Shown: one piece after another, positions 49,608 to 61,545 of the stretch | How the letters are laid out: each line of letters starts with the position of its first letter | Position numbering within the stretch: the first letter of the stretch is position 1 | DNA from: Paragonimus skrjabini miyazakii | Taxonomy: Eukaryota; Platyhelminthes; Trematoda; Plagiorchiida; Troglotrematidae | Direction: 5' to 3' | Length of the DNA: 64,000 nucleotides | Assembly (NCBI GenBank): GCA_014338405.1 | Contig: JTDE01000164.1 | Location: 1-64,000 of the forward strand | Position numbers and translations under genes: made by a program | The notes under the pieces: model-generated | Seen by the model: the letters and a program-made list of their open reading frames with translations, nothing else | Told to the model about the DNA's origin: nothing | Database searches by the model: none

Positions 49608-49742
49608 AATAATAACAGAAAGGCCTGAGAACACTTTGAAATGTACAGGGGCAGAATTTGTCTATAGTGGACCGAATGTCAGCTGATGGTAAAGTGACCA
49701 GGAAATGTAGGGCATCTGCACAAAGTTCTGTCCAACATACAG
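49608..49742 (-). CDS. exon of a GDNF-receptor/GAS1-like gene (first of two seen)
   Basis: The exon has an acceptor after CCTGCAG and a consensus donor GTAAGT (49607-49602). It is 135 bases, phase 1 at both ends. It reads VCWTELCADALHFLVTLP, then STIDKFCPC and LRPFCYY. The spacing C-x3-C-x2-AL-x-F...P...FC-x-C...PxC follows that of GDNF-family receptor alpha and GAS1 domains, where these cysteines form disulfides in an all-helical extracellular module. The R-rich CxxRRR segment of vertebrate receptors is shortened. Such receptors are GPI-anchored or secreted ligand-binding proteins. I am moderately confident in the exon, less so in the family. Confidence 0.5.
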
Positions 49743-52379
49743 CTGCAGGTTCAGCATACACATGGCGACTTCCTAAGTTGTTTACGATAAAGCAGCCATA
49801 GGATAAATTCAAATGACACTTCGAAAATTACCTCAGTAACCGTGCTGTATCAACTTACGCCTAACAAACATCTCAGTAAATGGGAATCAGTGCTCCGTAA
49901 TCATCCCTTCAGTTGGATACCGTAGCGTGCATACACAGTACAATACATCATTGTGTTTCCCCAATTTACCTGTTTGGTTCCGAATCCAGCTTATTACGAT
50001 TCCACTTTCAAACCGTTGATATAACCTTTTCACCTTAAGCAAAACTTCTGGTGGTTTCATTTCGATTGTCTTCTTTTGGTACGTTTCATAAGCATTAAAC
50101 CGTTCAACCGCATGCTGATTATTATGTAGGAATAGCAGATTTCTGTGACATGCAACACCTCAAGGATCGTCGCCACGATGTCATTTTCTATGGTCTGCTT
50201 TCTGAAAAATAGAATGAAGATGGGTTTAAATTCTAACAGTTTGCTCCATGCAGGTGCCTTTCATTCACGTTTACGTAGTCTTGTCGTACACTTGCAATAG
50301 ATTATGGTTTGTGATACGTTTTTCTACCTCCTGGCAGGTTTTTCAATGTTCACATTCTCTTGACCAATAACTCTTTCAACGGGTTGCTACTGAAACAACT
50401 ACACTGAATCAAATATACGTATACTCAATCATCTCCTTTTGCTCAACAGTGTTACAGCATTTTCCATGAGAAGATATGTTATCCTGACAAAGTACAAAGG
50501 GTTCATTTGATTATGTGTGGCTAATAAGCATGTGACACAAACTGGCCAGACAAAGCCTGATAACAGTGATGTTGATGACTGAAACATGTGAAAAGCAAAG
50601 AAACCAAAGTAGCCATTATCTGTACAGAATAGATACACTTCGTGAATGGTGGCCAACTGATTTTTACTAAATTATTCACACACGTTATTCTCACCTTCTG
50701 AAGGCATGTGAGAGAGAGAGAATCATCATGTACTATCATATTTTTCTATGATAGTAACAAAACCAAATTTGGCTGGTGACAATTCACTTCCGGGAGTTTA
50801 TTGAAAAGTTTATATTTTGGTACTGTAAAAGATACAACCTAGATTTGAATTTTAAAGAACGAATTTTCACAAGTTTCGTCAAAATTATCCAATTATTTGG
50901 AGAAACCATAAATGATGTTCGCTTGTGAGATGACATCTAGAAACCCTGTCATTTACCAGAGTTAAGTATACTTTTTCTGTAGTCACTGTCACCAGTTCCG
51001 TGTTGCTTTTTAACTGCAATTAGCAAACTCAAAAATAACAAAATTTAGGGAGAAAAAACATTGCTAGGAGTTTCAATTGAATGGAGTCATTTTATGATCC
51101 ATATTATCCTAATAGTTGGCTTAATAAGGTCATTATAAAATGTTTCGATCACATTTCACTCGAATGCAGTTAAGGTGGAAAAGACAGTGTTAAACATGAT
51201 AACCTCCTTAAATTTATAAGCCGAAAACTGTGTATGTATTTCAGATTGTTTGCCAGTGTACAACTGCTACTGAACATTTTGTGACTGGTGGCTGTTCAAT
51301 GTATACATCCCGCAGCATGGACAGGTGTGCAGACGAAAATGATCAATGTATCAGCTAGACACAAGCCATGCCGCTGCATTGACATTGTGAATAGTTTCAT
51401 AGAAATCCGACTGCTATGTATCCAGGTTTTAGCTGCATCCAAATCAGTGACAAACTGCACACGCTCATGTGCGACAGCTAAGAAACCCACTGAGTTACAA
51501 AACCTAGGTGGAAGTACAAAAAGCTCACACTAGTGTTCAGTACTCACAAGTTTCACCCTATCATATGGAATCAAACGAATGATCAGGAGTAAACCTCCCT
51601 GTACGGACTACCCTAGTTGTGATCGTTGAAACTCATTAACTTTTCTGATGACCTTGAAAGCCGCGTACCGATAAGCTATGCGAAAGATTTGATAGAATAG
51701 ATGAGACCGTTTATAAGCATTGACGCTTCAAATGTACTCAGAGTTTAAAAGACTCGCGTCCTCCTAGGGGGCAGGTGCTTTATCAGCCAAGTTGTTGTGT
51801 TACATCCGTTGCTCAGGTTCACGGTACGCCTTACCTGAATCTATGACATCAACCTACAGGAAACTGCTCCAAATGCGAAAGTAAAATGTCGAGTCCTCTT
51901 CAGTCCAATCACCAAGAGAGAATGGTAATTTGTTGCGTTATTGTAGGATTTCGTTTGCCTACAACAATCGCAGATATAGGAAGCATTTTATATCAGTCAT
52001 ATATATGGAGACAAAAATGTGCGAACGCGCACACAGTCATGCAAAATATTATGACATCGTGACCAGGGCAACCAGACAGGTCGCTCTGATCATTTTTGTA
52101 AACAAGATGCCGGTCACTCAGTAGGCATCAACAAAGTTTCAATGTGGAACAGTATGTTTCGGTTACTTTCGCGAAACAATATTTTGAATGGGCTAATTGG
52201 TTTCCATCGGCATGGCGCTGAAGCCGTATGCCACGTCATGGTAACCCGTCGTGCTGTTTGTCTGTTCCACTGTATGCTACCGTGTGTTAAAACTATATAA
52301 GTAAGTTGTTATGCCATCAACTGATAAACTAACTTAGCCAATTTGATGACCTATTGTCACGAGATGTCTAATAAGTGAT
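49743..52379. other. No firmly supported gene; perfect hairpin at 50731
   Basis: More exons of the GDNF-receptor-like gene may lie here on the minus strand (an acceptor-like CATGTTTCAG sits near 50582), but none can be fixed. The plus-strand frame at 51288-51533 and its antisense partner are both plausible and neither is supported. Confidence 0.4.
50731..50756. repeat. perfect 10-bp hairpin
   Basis: TACTATCATA and TATGATAGTA flank a TTTTTC loop. A GA dinucleotide run (50710-50721) sits just before it. No gene context gives it a role. Confidence 0.6.
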
Positions 52380-53010
52380 GTGTTGAGATGTCCAGCAACG
52401 GGTTTAGATTGATTGTGTCCTCAGCCTTTCAAACACTTCGAAACATGTTCTACTACATACATTTACCGCTTTGTGATCATTCGTAATCAGAAGAATACCG
52501 CCAGCATATCTACTAAAACACAATCTATTATCCAGCTTGCTTGCCATATAGTTTTATTATCTGGCCACAAATTTACAGACTAGTACAAAGCGAACCGGAC
52601 TGTTCAATGGGACAACATGAAACTGACGATAAAACTTGCACGGAGAACTAAAGCTTACGATAACGTTTATACTAAAAGTGATTGTTCCACATCACTTTTT
52701 GAAATTCCATCGTTAAAATCGATAAAGGATAGCAGATAACTCTTTGTTTGTTCCATCGGTACACTTGCAGACAACGACTCAAAGTCCAGGATGGATACCT
52801 GCAGTATACACGACTAGGTCTTTCTAAAGCGCAAACTACTGGCAGCTTTCCTTTGGGCGAGACATTTTGTAGACCTGGAAACACGTTTCAGTAGGTTTGT
52901 TGATCCCTGGGTCAATTTAGGCTATGGGCAGTTATACACAGTGAATACCATTCTTGATGGAACCCTATAATTGGAGAGGCGTAAATCTGGGGAACGTTAT
53001 CTTCACAAGG
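52380..53010 (-). mobile_element. PLE-F: decayed RT fragment of a Penelope-like element
   Basis: On the minus strand, NVPQIYASP (about 53000) stands where PLEs have LPKIYGLPK, followed by SIKNGIH like the IHKxGxPLRP block. Near 52798-52700, SILDFESLSASVPMEQTKSY aligns with motif A (SFDVESLFTSVP). Motif C survives as SRYAGGILLITNDHK (about 52516-52470), where both Asp of YVDD have become Gly. FEVFERLRTQSI follows. The order and spacing of the three blocks are right, motif B is not readable, and no GIY-YIG part follows. Dead copy. Confidence 0.65.
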
Positions 53011-56000
53011 CTTGAGGTTCTTAAACTTGGTAACATCTACAGACTTATCGTCAAGTAACAATCGCAGTTCTCCCCTCACTAACATTTTTTGTCCTATGGT
53101 CTATTCGTTTTCAGATTCAACACAAATCCTATACGACAACCGAGAGCTAAGTCCATTAGTTACGGCTCATCACCTTTGCTTCGGGTTTCTTGTCTGAATA
53201 AAGGCTAATCAGGTTTTCTTCGTTATGTAAACCGATAAGGACATGTATTTACTTAAGTGTAAATGGATATCTCAAGTTTTTGAAGTGGGTTAAAACTAAG
53301 GCTCACCATCAACGTATTTTTGCTTTGAACTAAATATCATTTCGCCACTGGAATAGCTAAGCTGTTTGCAGAACTTTGCAACCTGCTCCTGTGTATCTAC
53401 TTAGGTAGGGGGACTTTGATATTACAAATCAGCAGGCGTTGTCCTTGACCTCCACTCACCCAGTTCTGTTGTAGATAACATTAAGGCACATTTGTTTGAG
53501 TCAGTCTAACACTACTGCTCTACTAATCATGAATCAGTTTATGAGACAAAACTTTCTTGTGGTTGACGTCATCTAAGTGGCAACTGACCAAGTCTTATAT
53601 TTTACCTTCTCTTACAGATGTTTAACTTACAGAGATTCTACTTCCAGTCTGTCCATAACAAACACCACTAGAGAGCCAGCAAAGTCTACAACAACACGAG
53701 TCGTCCGCTGTCCACCTTTCTCCGTCCTTATTGTTAACATTTTCGTTCCGTTTACTCGCAAGTGCCGTAGATAGGCTAGTCATTCTTGCAAGTGAATACT
53801 CGTTAAATCTTAGCAGACTCATTTGGTGATAGCATAAAAGCTAGATGAAAGCCTACTAACACAAACATTCTGTCCCAGAGAGAAAGCATTAGTCTAGTTA
53901 CAGTAAGATCTAGACTGCAGAAAACAAAACGGAGCTTACTGAAAGACTCAAGCAACGTAGAACAAACGAAAGAAAATCACGCGATCGGAAATAAAGTCCA
54001 TCGTAGTTTGTCCACCGCAGCAGCTACAACAACAGAAACCACAACTCAGACAATATAACAACACAGATACTTAAGTCTAGTTAGTCACAGCCCGTCCCAG
54101 TTTATGCACTTTCATTCACGTTCCCCAATTACTGAGTTGCACGCCTCCAGGTATCCAAACAATCATAACACCAATTAATGACTAGTGCAAAATATAAACT
54201 ATTGAACTATTCTCTAAGTTTTAACTGGCCATAATTCATTTTTGTACGGCATCTGTTTTGCGGCATTTTTGGATATTGTTCAAACTGAACAAATGGACTT
54301 CGTAACACAATGCACGATTTGTGTATATCGTTCTCCTATTCCTTCTGTTTGCCCAGTCGCTCGAGAATACTCCACAGATTGTCTACTTGATTTTTTAACC
54401 CCACTCAACCAAGAATACCGTCACGGATCTTGGCTCAATCCAGCAACCTAAACGCAACACAACTGCACATTGGTAATTCGGAATATTTCCGTGGTCATCC
54501 CGAATACTCGTGAACCTTTTCTTTAGGTCCAATCCCTCAGTTATCTTACCTTGTATGGACCTCGGAACTATTGCGTTGCGCTTGTTATTCTTGTTATCAC
54601 TGGTACACAAATTATTTACGTCTTCAATCGCTTCGGCTAGTCAGTAACTCACACTTGATCACTGCAAAGTTATAAACTAATTGTCATCTAACCTGGTGAC
54701 AAAGATCGATTAACACGAGACCCACTGGATATTTTCAACCTGAATGTCACTGTACCATGAATTTATGGAAAGCCCATTTATTGATGGTTACCGCCTGTAT
54801 ACATGTGATACTTTATTACAAATACCATTCGATGGTTTGGAAATGATAGCAATTTGTAGCACGTACATTAATGAAGGCTAAGCAAAGTAAGTTTTGCATC
54901 AAAGTATGAGATACCTTTGCGTAAGGAAAATGAATATGAATACTTCATTTTTATGTCGACATTTTCAAAATATTAATCAGTTTCTCAGTCCTGAGAGTTG
55001 AAACATGCTTGAATACATGCCCAGTAAAATAAACACGTGCCGCTGAACAAAACCAGAACAGATGTAAAGGAAGTTGAGACTGTTTTCACCTCTCTCTTAC
55101 TGATCATACTAGACTCATCCTTTTCAGAAAATGGTTTTGAAAATCTTTGACACTACCGTAACATGCGATTTAGCCAGGTTTCTTGTTATTATCCTACTTG
55201 CTGGAGACGTAAACTAATTTCAACTCCTTAGGAATAGAGGATCAAGAGATGTGGATGGATTTGGATAGAATAACATCGACTTTCAAAAATTGTAAACGAA
55301 AAATACTTGATCAGGGAATCTGAGTTCGTATTTCACTTACCATTCTGCACTCCCCAGGCACCTCCTTCACAGATGACTCGTTTGATTGTCATTTGCCGAA
55401 TCTATCTCATAAGGGTAACTGGAATACCGTTGGTTAATTGCGACCACGTCCTTCCGTTTGGTGCTGTCAACAGACGGTTGTCTTCGAGGTCGGAATTGTC
55501 ACAGCCAAAAGAATTCATGTTTAGTTTACTTGTCTGTACATCTACTTGTTCGCTTAATGCAAACTTCAGTTCCATTCAGTTTTGGTATCGCGCGCCCGTT
55601 AATTTGTTGGATTTATGTGTATAATGGCTTACACGTTGGTTCTATCGGCATACTTGATGGTTACTGAATTTTGATATTCATTAGTTTACTCTATTATTCC
55701 TCAACAAACTCTAGTTTTACACTGCTGGGTTGCGTAAGTGCATCCCAATCGGTAATTAACATGCACATTCTTAATTAAAGTTATTTCTACTAAGCGGTTG
55801 AACGGTTTTTCCTTGACATATTGTTAGAAATTCAAAATTGCATAAATTCAGACGATTCCGAACATATTCGTTTGAACGAATTTTATCTACTAAGCCAAGC
55901 AACATTTGGTAATCCACCTCTCACATTCACAAAAGAATTTCATCCAATCCTTTTTGGAAACAGCACTAGACTCGAATTACGCTCCAATTTGAGCTCATCA

Positions 56001-56449
56001 GTGTTACATATCATCGTTCGGACCAGAGTTTTTACTTCAGCCCTAGTGCTAGTGAGATCGAGCTGTTGGCCACAGTAACATGAACTTCACGGTAGACATC
56101 ATCGGATATTCGCATTTAAACGAGCAACCACAACCTTGGACGAACGGTCTTCACTTTGCTCAGTCATTTCGAAAAGGGAACCAACAGAATTGTTCCCTTC
56201 AGCTCAGTCGATAACCCTGTGAGCAGGACTTCTCAGTCATAGAACACGAAGTGTAACAAACATGTTTTCAATAGGATCCCAGAAAAACCCCATTAAAATC
56301 TAATCAGATGTGAAAAGAATAGAATAAAACGAAGGCGATCACATGCCAAACTTAGTACTGGTGAAAACTTACATTATCTCGCTTTTGTGTTTGTGAAAAC
56401 CAGTAGGATGTTTATTGTCTACGTAGTGATCAAGTGGTTCCGCTGATGG
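53011..56449. other. No firmly supported gene
   Basis: A good acceptor (TTTTACCTTCTCTTACAG, near 53617) precedes a plus-strand frame beginning CLTYRDSTSSLS that runs to a stop at 53774. It could be an exon but has no family match. Other frames (54242-54451, 55307-55624) look random. Confidence 0.4.
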
Positions 56450-57815
56450 TCAAAGCAGTTGAAGCGCGTGAATGAACTTTTTCTGCCCACGCAAGGTTGG
56501 GTTATGCAATCGAATACCGCTGACCTAAGCTGTGGCCATCCCTCACTGGCAAACGAATTTTGAAATATCCGGCGGAAAGATGGAGTTATGCTGATGTGAT
56601 GACTGCTGTCGACCAGGCGACTCACAGGGGCACCTGTGACTAATCTTTTTCATCTGGCCCGATCTATGTCGGATGTTGCCGTCTGATTCTCCTAGACAAA
56701 TGTCGAGTCTTGCGACTCACATAATTTGCTGAATAATCTTAAACGAACGAGTAAATCACTATAGACGAGTTGTTAACAGACACTTTGTCCTTTAGATTCA
56801 GACTGATCGACGGAGAACTGGTGAAGACAATAATCGGTCTGGCTGCATTGTTAACTCTTTTAAGGGAACTAGCAAGCTAACGTGGTATTAAGTCGGCCAG
56901 TGTTATTGCTGTGTATGACAACTGCACAAAAATCCGTTTTCACCAACATCCCGAACTTTTGCTGATGCCTGGAATGCTTTAATCGGTTTAGTCACGAAAA
57001 CGTCAAGCTACAAAAATCTAGCTCGCGAGCCAAAGCATCTGGTAAGCGGATTTTTCTGCTTCCAGCGATCAACTATTTGACCAGGTTTTTTGTATCTTGC
57101 GCCAGTTAAACTGTAAACGTTGCTGTCCTGGTCTAGCCAGTTATTCTTGCGATAAACGGAGCATTTCAAACTCCTGTCAATCCTTCTTTTCAGAGCGACC
57201 TCCTGTGAATACAGAGTCATATAACTCTAGTTCTAAAATGAAAATTGTTCAGCATAGCTGAACTCCTTTAAACTCTCGGTTATGTTGATAAATGAATCTG
57301 CGATAGCAAACATAATGTCAGCACAGTGCTCGTAAAAACCACTTGATCTACAGCAGTGCTCAGCACGGTACGTTTCAACTTACTGGCAATGGTTCTATTG
57401 ATAACCCATATTGCAACTCTATCACCTTATCTTTAGAGGCCACTCTGAAAATGAACTGTACAATAAAGGTGCATCTGAGAAGCACATTTTCTAAGTACTG
57501 TGCTGGCAAGCCGAACAATCTATTGTTTAGTTTAATGAAATCGCATTAGCCTATCGCTTTCACCATCGGCACATTAGTAAACAGAACGGTGACGCCAACA
57601 AAACAGGGTTTTATAAACGACCTGGAGGTAAAGAACTTCAATCACGAATTCAAATATACCTTACAGACTGTAAATACTAATTTTCTTGCTAACTGGCCCC
57701 AAAGTCTTGGCTAGTCATTGTGCTAAAGCGTAGTATGGTGAAGTCTTCATATTCAAAATAGGGCGTACAGAGTAGTTAGGCTTATGAATGGTTGGTAGCC
57801 CACAGATGTAAGAAA
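56450..57815 (-). mobile_element. PLE-G: decayed but co-linear Penelope-like element
   Basis: Read leftward from about 57815: ICGLPTIHKPNYSVRPILN and MKTSPYYALAQ (entry to the RT); FIKPCFVGVTVLFTNVPM (motif A, about 57620-57565); YCTVHFQSGL and DRVAIWV (motif B area, about 57465-57410); LKRRIDRSLKCSVYRKN (57220 on, the RRxDGS..RSVYRK block); IIVFTSSPSISLNLKDK (linker); VIYSFV, a stop, DYSANYVSRKTRHLSRR (GIY-YIG, about 56745-56685); and SRLVDSSHHISITPSF to GRKSSF (56625-56419, C-terminus). At least six frame changes and several stops break it. Motif C is not readable. Confidence 0.8.
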
Positions 57816-60267
57816 TAATAGTGCCTGTAGGCCTCATAAGTGTTCAGCTACGTTAGCGTTGTTGTCCACTTGCAACCACTGAGCACGGTTTAGAGTATGA
57901 CAAAAGTTCGGGAATCTGAAGTATTTTAAACTGAACGCCATATCCAGTTAGTACAATAAAGACAGAAAATTAAAAGTCCTGGTCACGTGGTCACTGATTC
58001 GATTGAACGGAGCATTTCTGTTTGTTCTCCCTTCAAATTGACCAGGCAAGCTGAACACAATTCAATCAAGGTCGTGGCTGAGCCTCTCGATGTGAACATT
58101 CCGTAATGCTTAATTTGAAGTTACTTGAATTGTGCTTAGCAAGCTAGTTTCACAAGCACAAGGACCTGCGTGTGACTTTTAGTCCGGACAAAGACAAGTC
58201 TTGCTGATAAGCTCTACTAAGAGTGAAACTCTACACTCGGATAATTCCTTTCGAAATGTGATATATAAAACGCCTAGTTGATTGTAAGGGTTGCGATCAG
58301 GTTCCATCTGAACTAATCCGAAACCTATGCAAAAATGTTCAACCATCGACTAATCAAACCATTACTACCTATTCATAATAAGGCTAACATCCTCACAGTA
58401 AAACAAGGATATCAGAACTTTTCGTTCCAGTTTGTGTTAATCAACTTACGCGCATTTGCGGTGACATCTGTGCTGATATATCTCATCGATTTCTGATCAA
58501 CGGGATGGGGATACGCCCAAAATCGCCTCGTCACAACGTGATGCTATTAGACAATGGCGATTCAGCCGAAACTTGACTATATTCATATTTAGTATCTTTT
58601 TTAGTTCATGCACTCAAATTCCCCATACGGCATACTGTCACACTAATGAGTTCCACTTTCGTAGTAGTAATACATTTGCGTAGGATAGTGAAACTGATTC
58701 GTGTGATTTTATCTGAAGTGATATCCAGAAAATTGAAAGCCAATGGTGAATTAATCAGGCGAGACTGACAACTTAAGTAAACACACCCACAGGGTTGTCA
58801 CCGATGACGATCATGCTTTTGAAGTGACAACTCTTGATTACAAAGCAATGGCTTAGTGCAAGTCAAAAACAACACTGATCACACGATAAGCACTTATCGC
58901 AGTCTTGATGAACGGTGAAACCGAGTTGCGTTGGTCAGTGTGATCATGCTCATTCGTAAATATGTTCATCGCCTAACTGATAGTGGGACTAGACTTGAAG
59001 GACAGGATACATTCAGCATGTCAGACTTAGATACAGTCTGAGTTAAATAGAAGCACCAACCTATGGTAATGTCACTTCCCTACGGACGTCATCTTCAATT
59101 GACCGACTCCTAGTTTGTAGAGAGCCAGGAAACCGGATTTCTGTCACAGCGCAAAATCACTTCTTTGAGAATGATCAATATAACAAATAAGTTAGTAGAA
59201 CCTAGACAAACTAACCTTCTCACTAGAGTATGCGAGTAGATCTTGCTTATAAAATATAAAGGTGCTCGGCCCAACACTTTTGTACACGATGGCCCTCTAT
59301 CCACAAACACTTGAAACTCAGTGTAACTGATACACGGGATGAACGTGCCGGACAGCTGAACTTACACATTGCACTTTTCACAAAGACTACACCATCTAAC
59401 CATAACTGAACTGTCAGTTCTATACACTGAGCCATGAGAGTTGGTTTGGACTAAATGTTAAACTCACTAGACTTAATTATTCACTAACGAGACTTAAGAG
59501 GATTATATCTTCATTAATAAACCTTTAAGATAAGTTTCGTAGCACCTTTTGGTTCTCTGTACTCGATCATAAAGAGCCATGCGGTAGAGCAGTATCCTCA
59601 TGGCACGGAATCTACTGTGTTTTGTAGCGTTCAGTTATATTTATTAATAGTAATACTAATTATTTTTATAAAGATTCCAACTTGACGAAAGCTGCAAACG
59701 ATTTCCGTCAAGAAGTTACAATTGTCCCGTTTTTACGCATGCGATCTTTCAAGCTGCTAACCGAACGGAATTTTGCGGTTTTATGGCTAAGGGTGCCGAA
59801 CACACTTTACAAACGTCCCTGAGAATGATCTACTATTGTTTGTGTATTTAAGTATAGTCGGCTGTCTATCATGAGCCTACAGTCACAAATCTGTTTAGCA
59901 GTCCTTCTAACTAATCGCTATATGTCTGTCAGATAACTGATTCACCACCCACTACTGTAACCGAGGAGACATGCCCAGTTATGACAGAACGGGCTGGTTT
60001 TGGTTGATATTACGTTTTGTCTACTGTCACTCGGTTACACACATCCAACGCACTGTTACCGATGGCAACCTAGAGTTGTTCCGCTAGTCGTAAACTTTGT
60101 ACCTACTGGTGACCATCAACACCCATTTGCCGGAGGCATACTACCTTATACCCAGCCCAATAAATCCATTTAGCTTCCGGCAATATTAGTTGAAAGCGTC
60201 AACCTGCTGTCATATGTATACGATGTACTTTTTTAAAGCCACCTCCAGTGTCATTTATTTTGCATAC
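57816..60267. other. AT-rich stretch with no supported gene
   Basis: Only chance-length frames are visible, with no repeats or retroelement motifs. Confidence 0.5.
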
Positions 60268-60374
60268 CTCCACTTGACTGAATGTAAGTGGTCTGCTGTT
60301 ATCTTTTGGCTTGCAATCAACGCAATCTTTGTCTGCTATGAAAACTGTGTAGCAACCGTTCGATAAACTAGGCA
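60268..60374 (-). CDS. candidate internal exon of an unknown Cys-rich protein
   Basis: Acceptor CGGTTTATTGCAG (ending at 60375) and donor GAG|GTATGC (60267-60262) bracket 107 bases that are open in one frame: PSLSNGCYTVFIADKDCVDC, then KPKDNSRPLTFSQVE. It enters in phase 1 and leaves in phase 0. Three cysteines within 14 residues, a hydrophobic patch and a polar end look like part of an extracellular or zinc-binding domain, but I cannot name it. PLE-H lies about 480 bases upstream on the same strand, so it would sit in an intron or flank of this gene. Confidence 0.45.
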
Positions 60375-60850
60375 CTGCAATAAACCGAATGCTCAATTAT
60401 TCCTGTATTCGGCACGTGCGTTCTAGTACAATGGTCAACACAAGCTAACAACTGTTTCCACAGTTCACTTGTACATAATCGAAAATCTAAGGCAGCCTGT
60501 TTGTTTTACATGATTTCAATGAAAGTCCAAGGTAATCTACGCAATCATCTTCCGCCCTATCGATGACGCAACACACAGCAAATTTCCATGCCGATATTAT
60601 TTATACAGATAATAACCAAAATAGAGTAACATAGCCTATCTCCTGACATCACTTCCACATTGGGTTATCAGTATCTGCGTTTGAAAAGACAAGCTAGTAC
60701 TGATATGTTGCACGATGTTCGTTCGAACTGATTTCGCCGCATCTTATCAAGTACATACTGCAGAAATGAAAGTTACAAAATATGCATAAAATTTTCACTT
60801 GCGGAGAATGTTCTGTCCAGGCATGAGGAAAAAAAAGAAATTCACTAACA
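60375..60850. other. PLE-H 3' flank, no gene
   Basis: AT-rich DNA with no CTGATGA..GAAA tail of the kind seen after PLE-A and PLE-E, so this copy either lacks it or belongs to another PLE lineage. Confidence 0.45.
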
Positions 60851-61545
60851 CTACCAAGGTAGTGCTAATTTAATAAACAGGTCCTTTTGCACACACAATG
60901 GCGGCTTCAGACGTTTAATAGCAATTGCCTCGGCAAAGTGAAGCAAGCGTTTATTCCGGTGCGTGAAAAGGACTGAGACTGCCGACGGATTGCCAGTCTC
61001 GTGATTTGTCTCAAGCACATGACGCGCGATGGACGAAGCCGGTGTCTTGTGTAAATGACCTTTGGCCTCATTCGCACAAATTCCAACGGGTTGGCTGTCG
61101 CGGTTGCACACCGTCTTAGGCAAATGCTCTGCCATCCTGACTCGCAGCTGCCTCGCCGTCACTCCGATGTAGATGGAAGTGCACCCACACGAATATTGGT
61201 GCGACATGAGGGGAGAGGTAGGCGGTCCTTGATGGTTGGCGTTTGCGCTCTGGTAGTGTCAAAACTGAGGACTACTTTGGCTGTGGAGAAAACTCGTTTA
61301 ACGGCGGAAACTAACCGACTTCTCAACAGTGAACAGACATCGTCGCCCTTGAAAGGAAGTCGAATGAAGGTAGCTTTCAGTTCAGCTAAATGGAGGGGTT
61401 GGCTGTTGATCTGTGGTTTAATGAATCGTCTTATAAACCACTGTGGACAGCCGTTTGCCCTCAATGTGTCTTCAAGACGATGGTACTCTTCGTTGATTGT
61501 ATCAGCTGTGCAAATTTTCTTAGCTCGATCGAATAAGGTCCTCAC
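60851..61545 (-). pseudogene. PLE-H linker and GIY-YIG endonuclease
   Basis: The frame at 61545-61159 continues from the RT with LFDRAKKICTADTINEEYHR and ANGCPQWFIRRFIKPQ, then KRVFSTAKVVLSFDTTRAQT and KDRLPLPS (the family's ..KD.LP.... linker). After a frame change it gives the nuclease (61207-60851): YSCGCTSIYIGVTARQLRVR, MAEHLPKTV, SSIARHVLETNHETG, HFAEAIAIKRLKPPLCVQKD and a final LALPW. The CxC pair, YIG tyrosine, arginine of RQLRVR and EH are all kept, so the domain itself looks intact. Only one frameshift separates it from the linker. Confidence 0.9.

Noticed and set aside
51288..51533. 81-codon plus-strand Cys-rich frame with an AG acceptor-like site
   Set aside because: Its antisense frame is equally open, the only donor (CAG|GTTTTA) is weak, and the strand is opposite to the GDNF-receptor-like exons.
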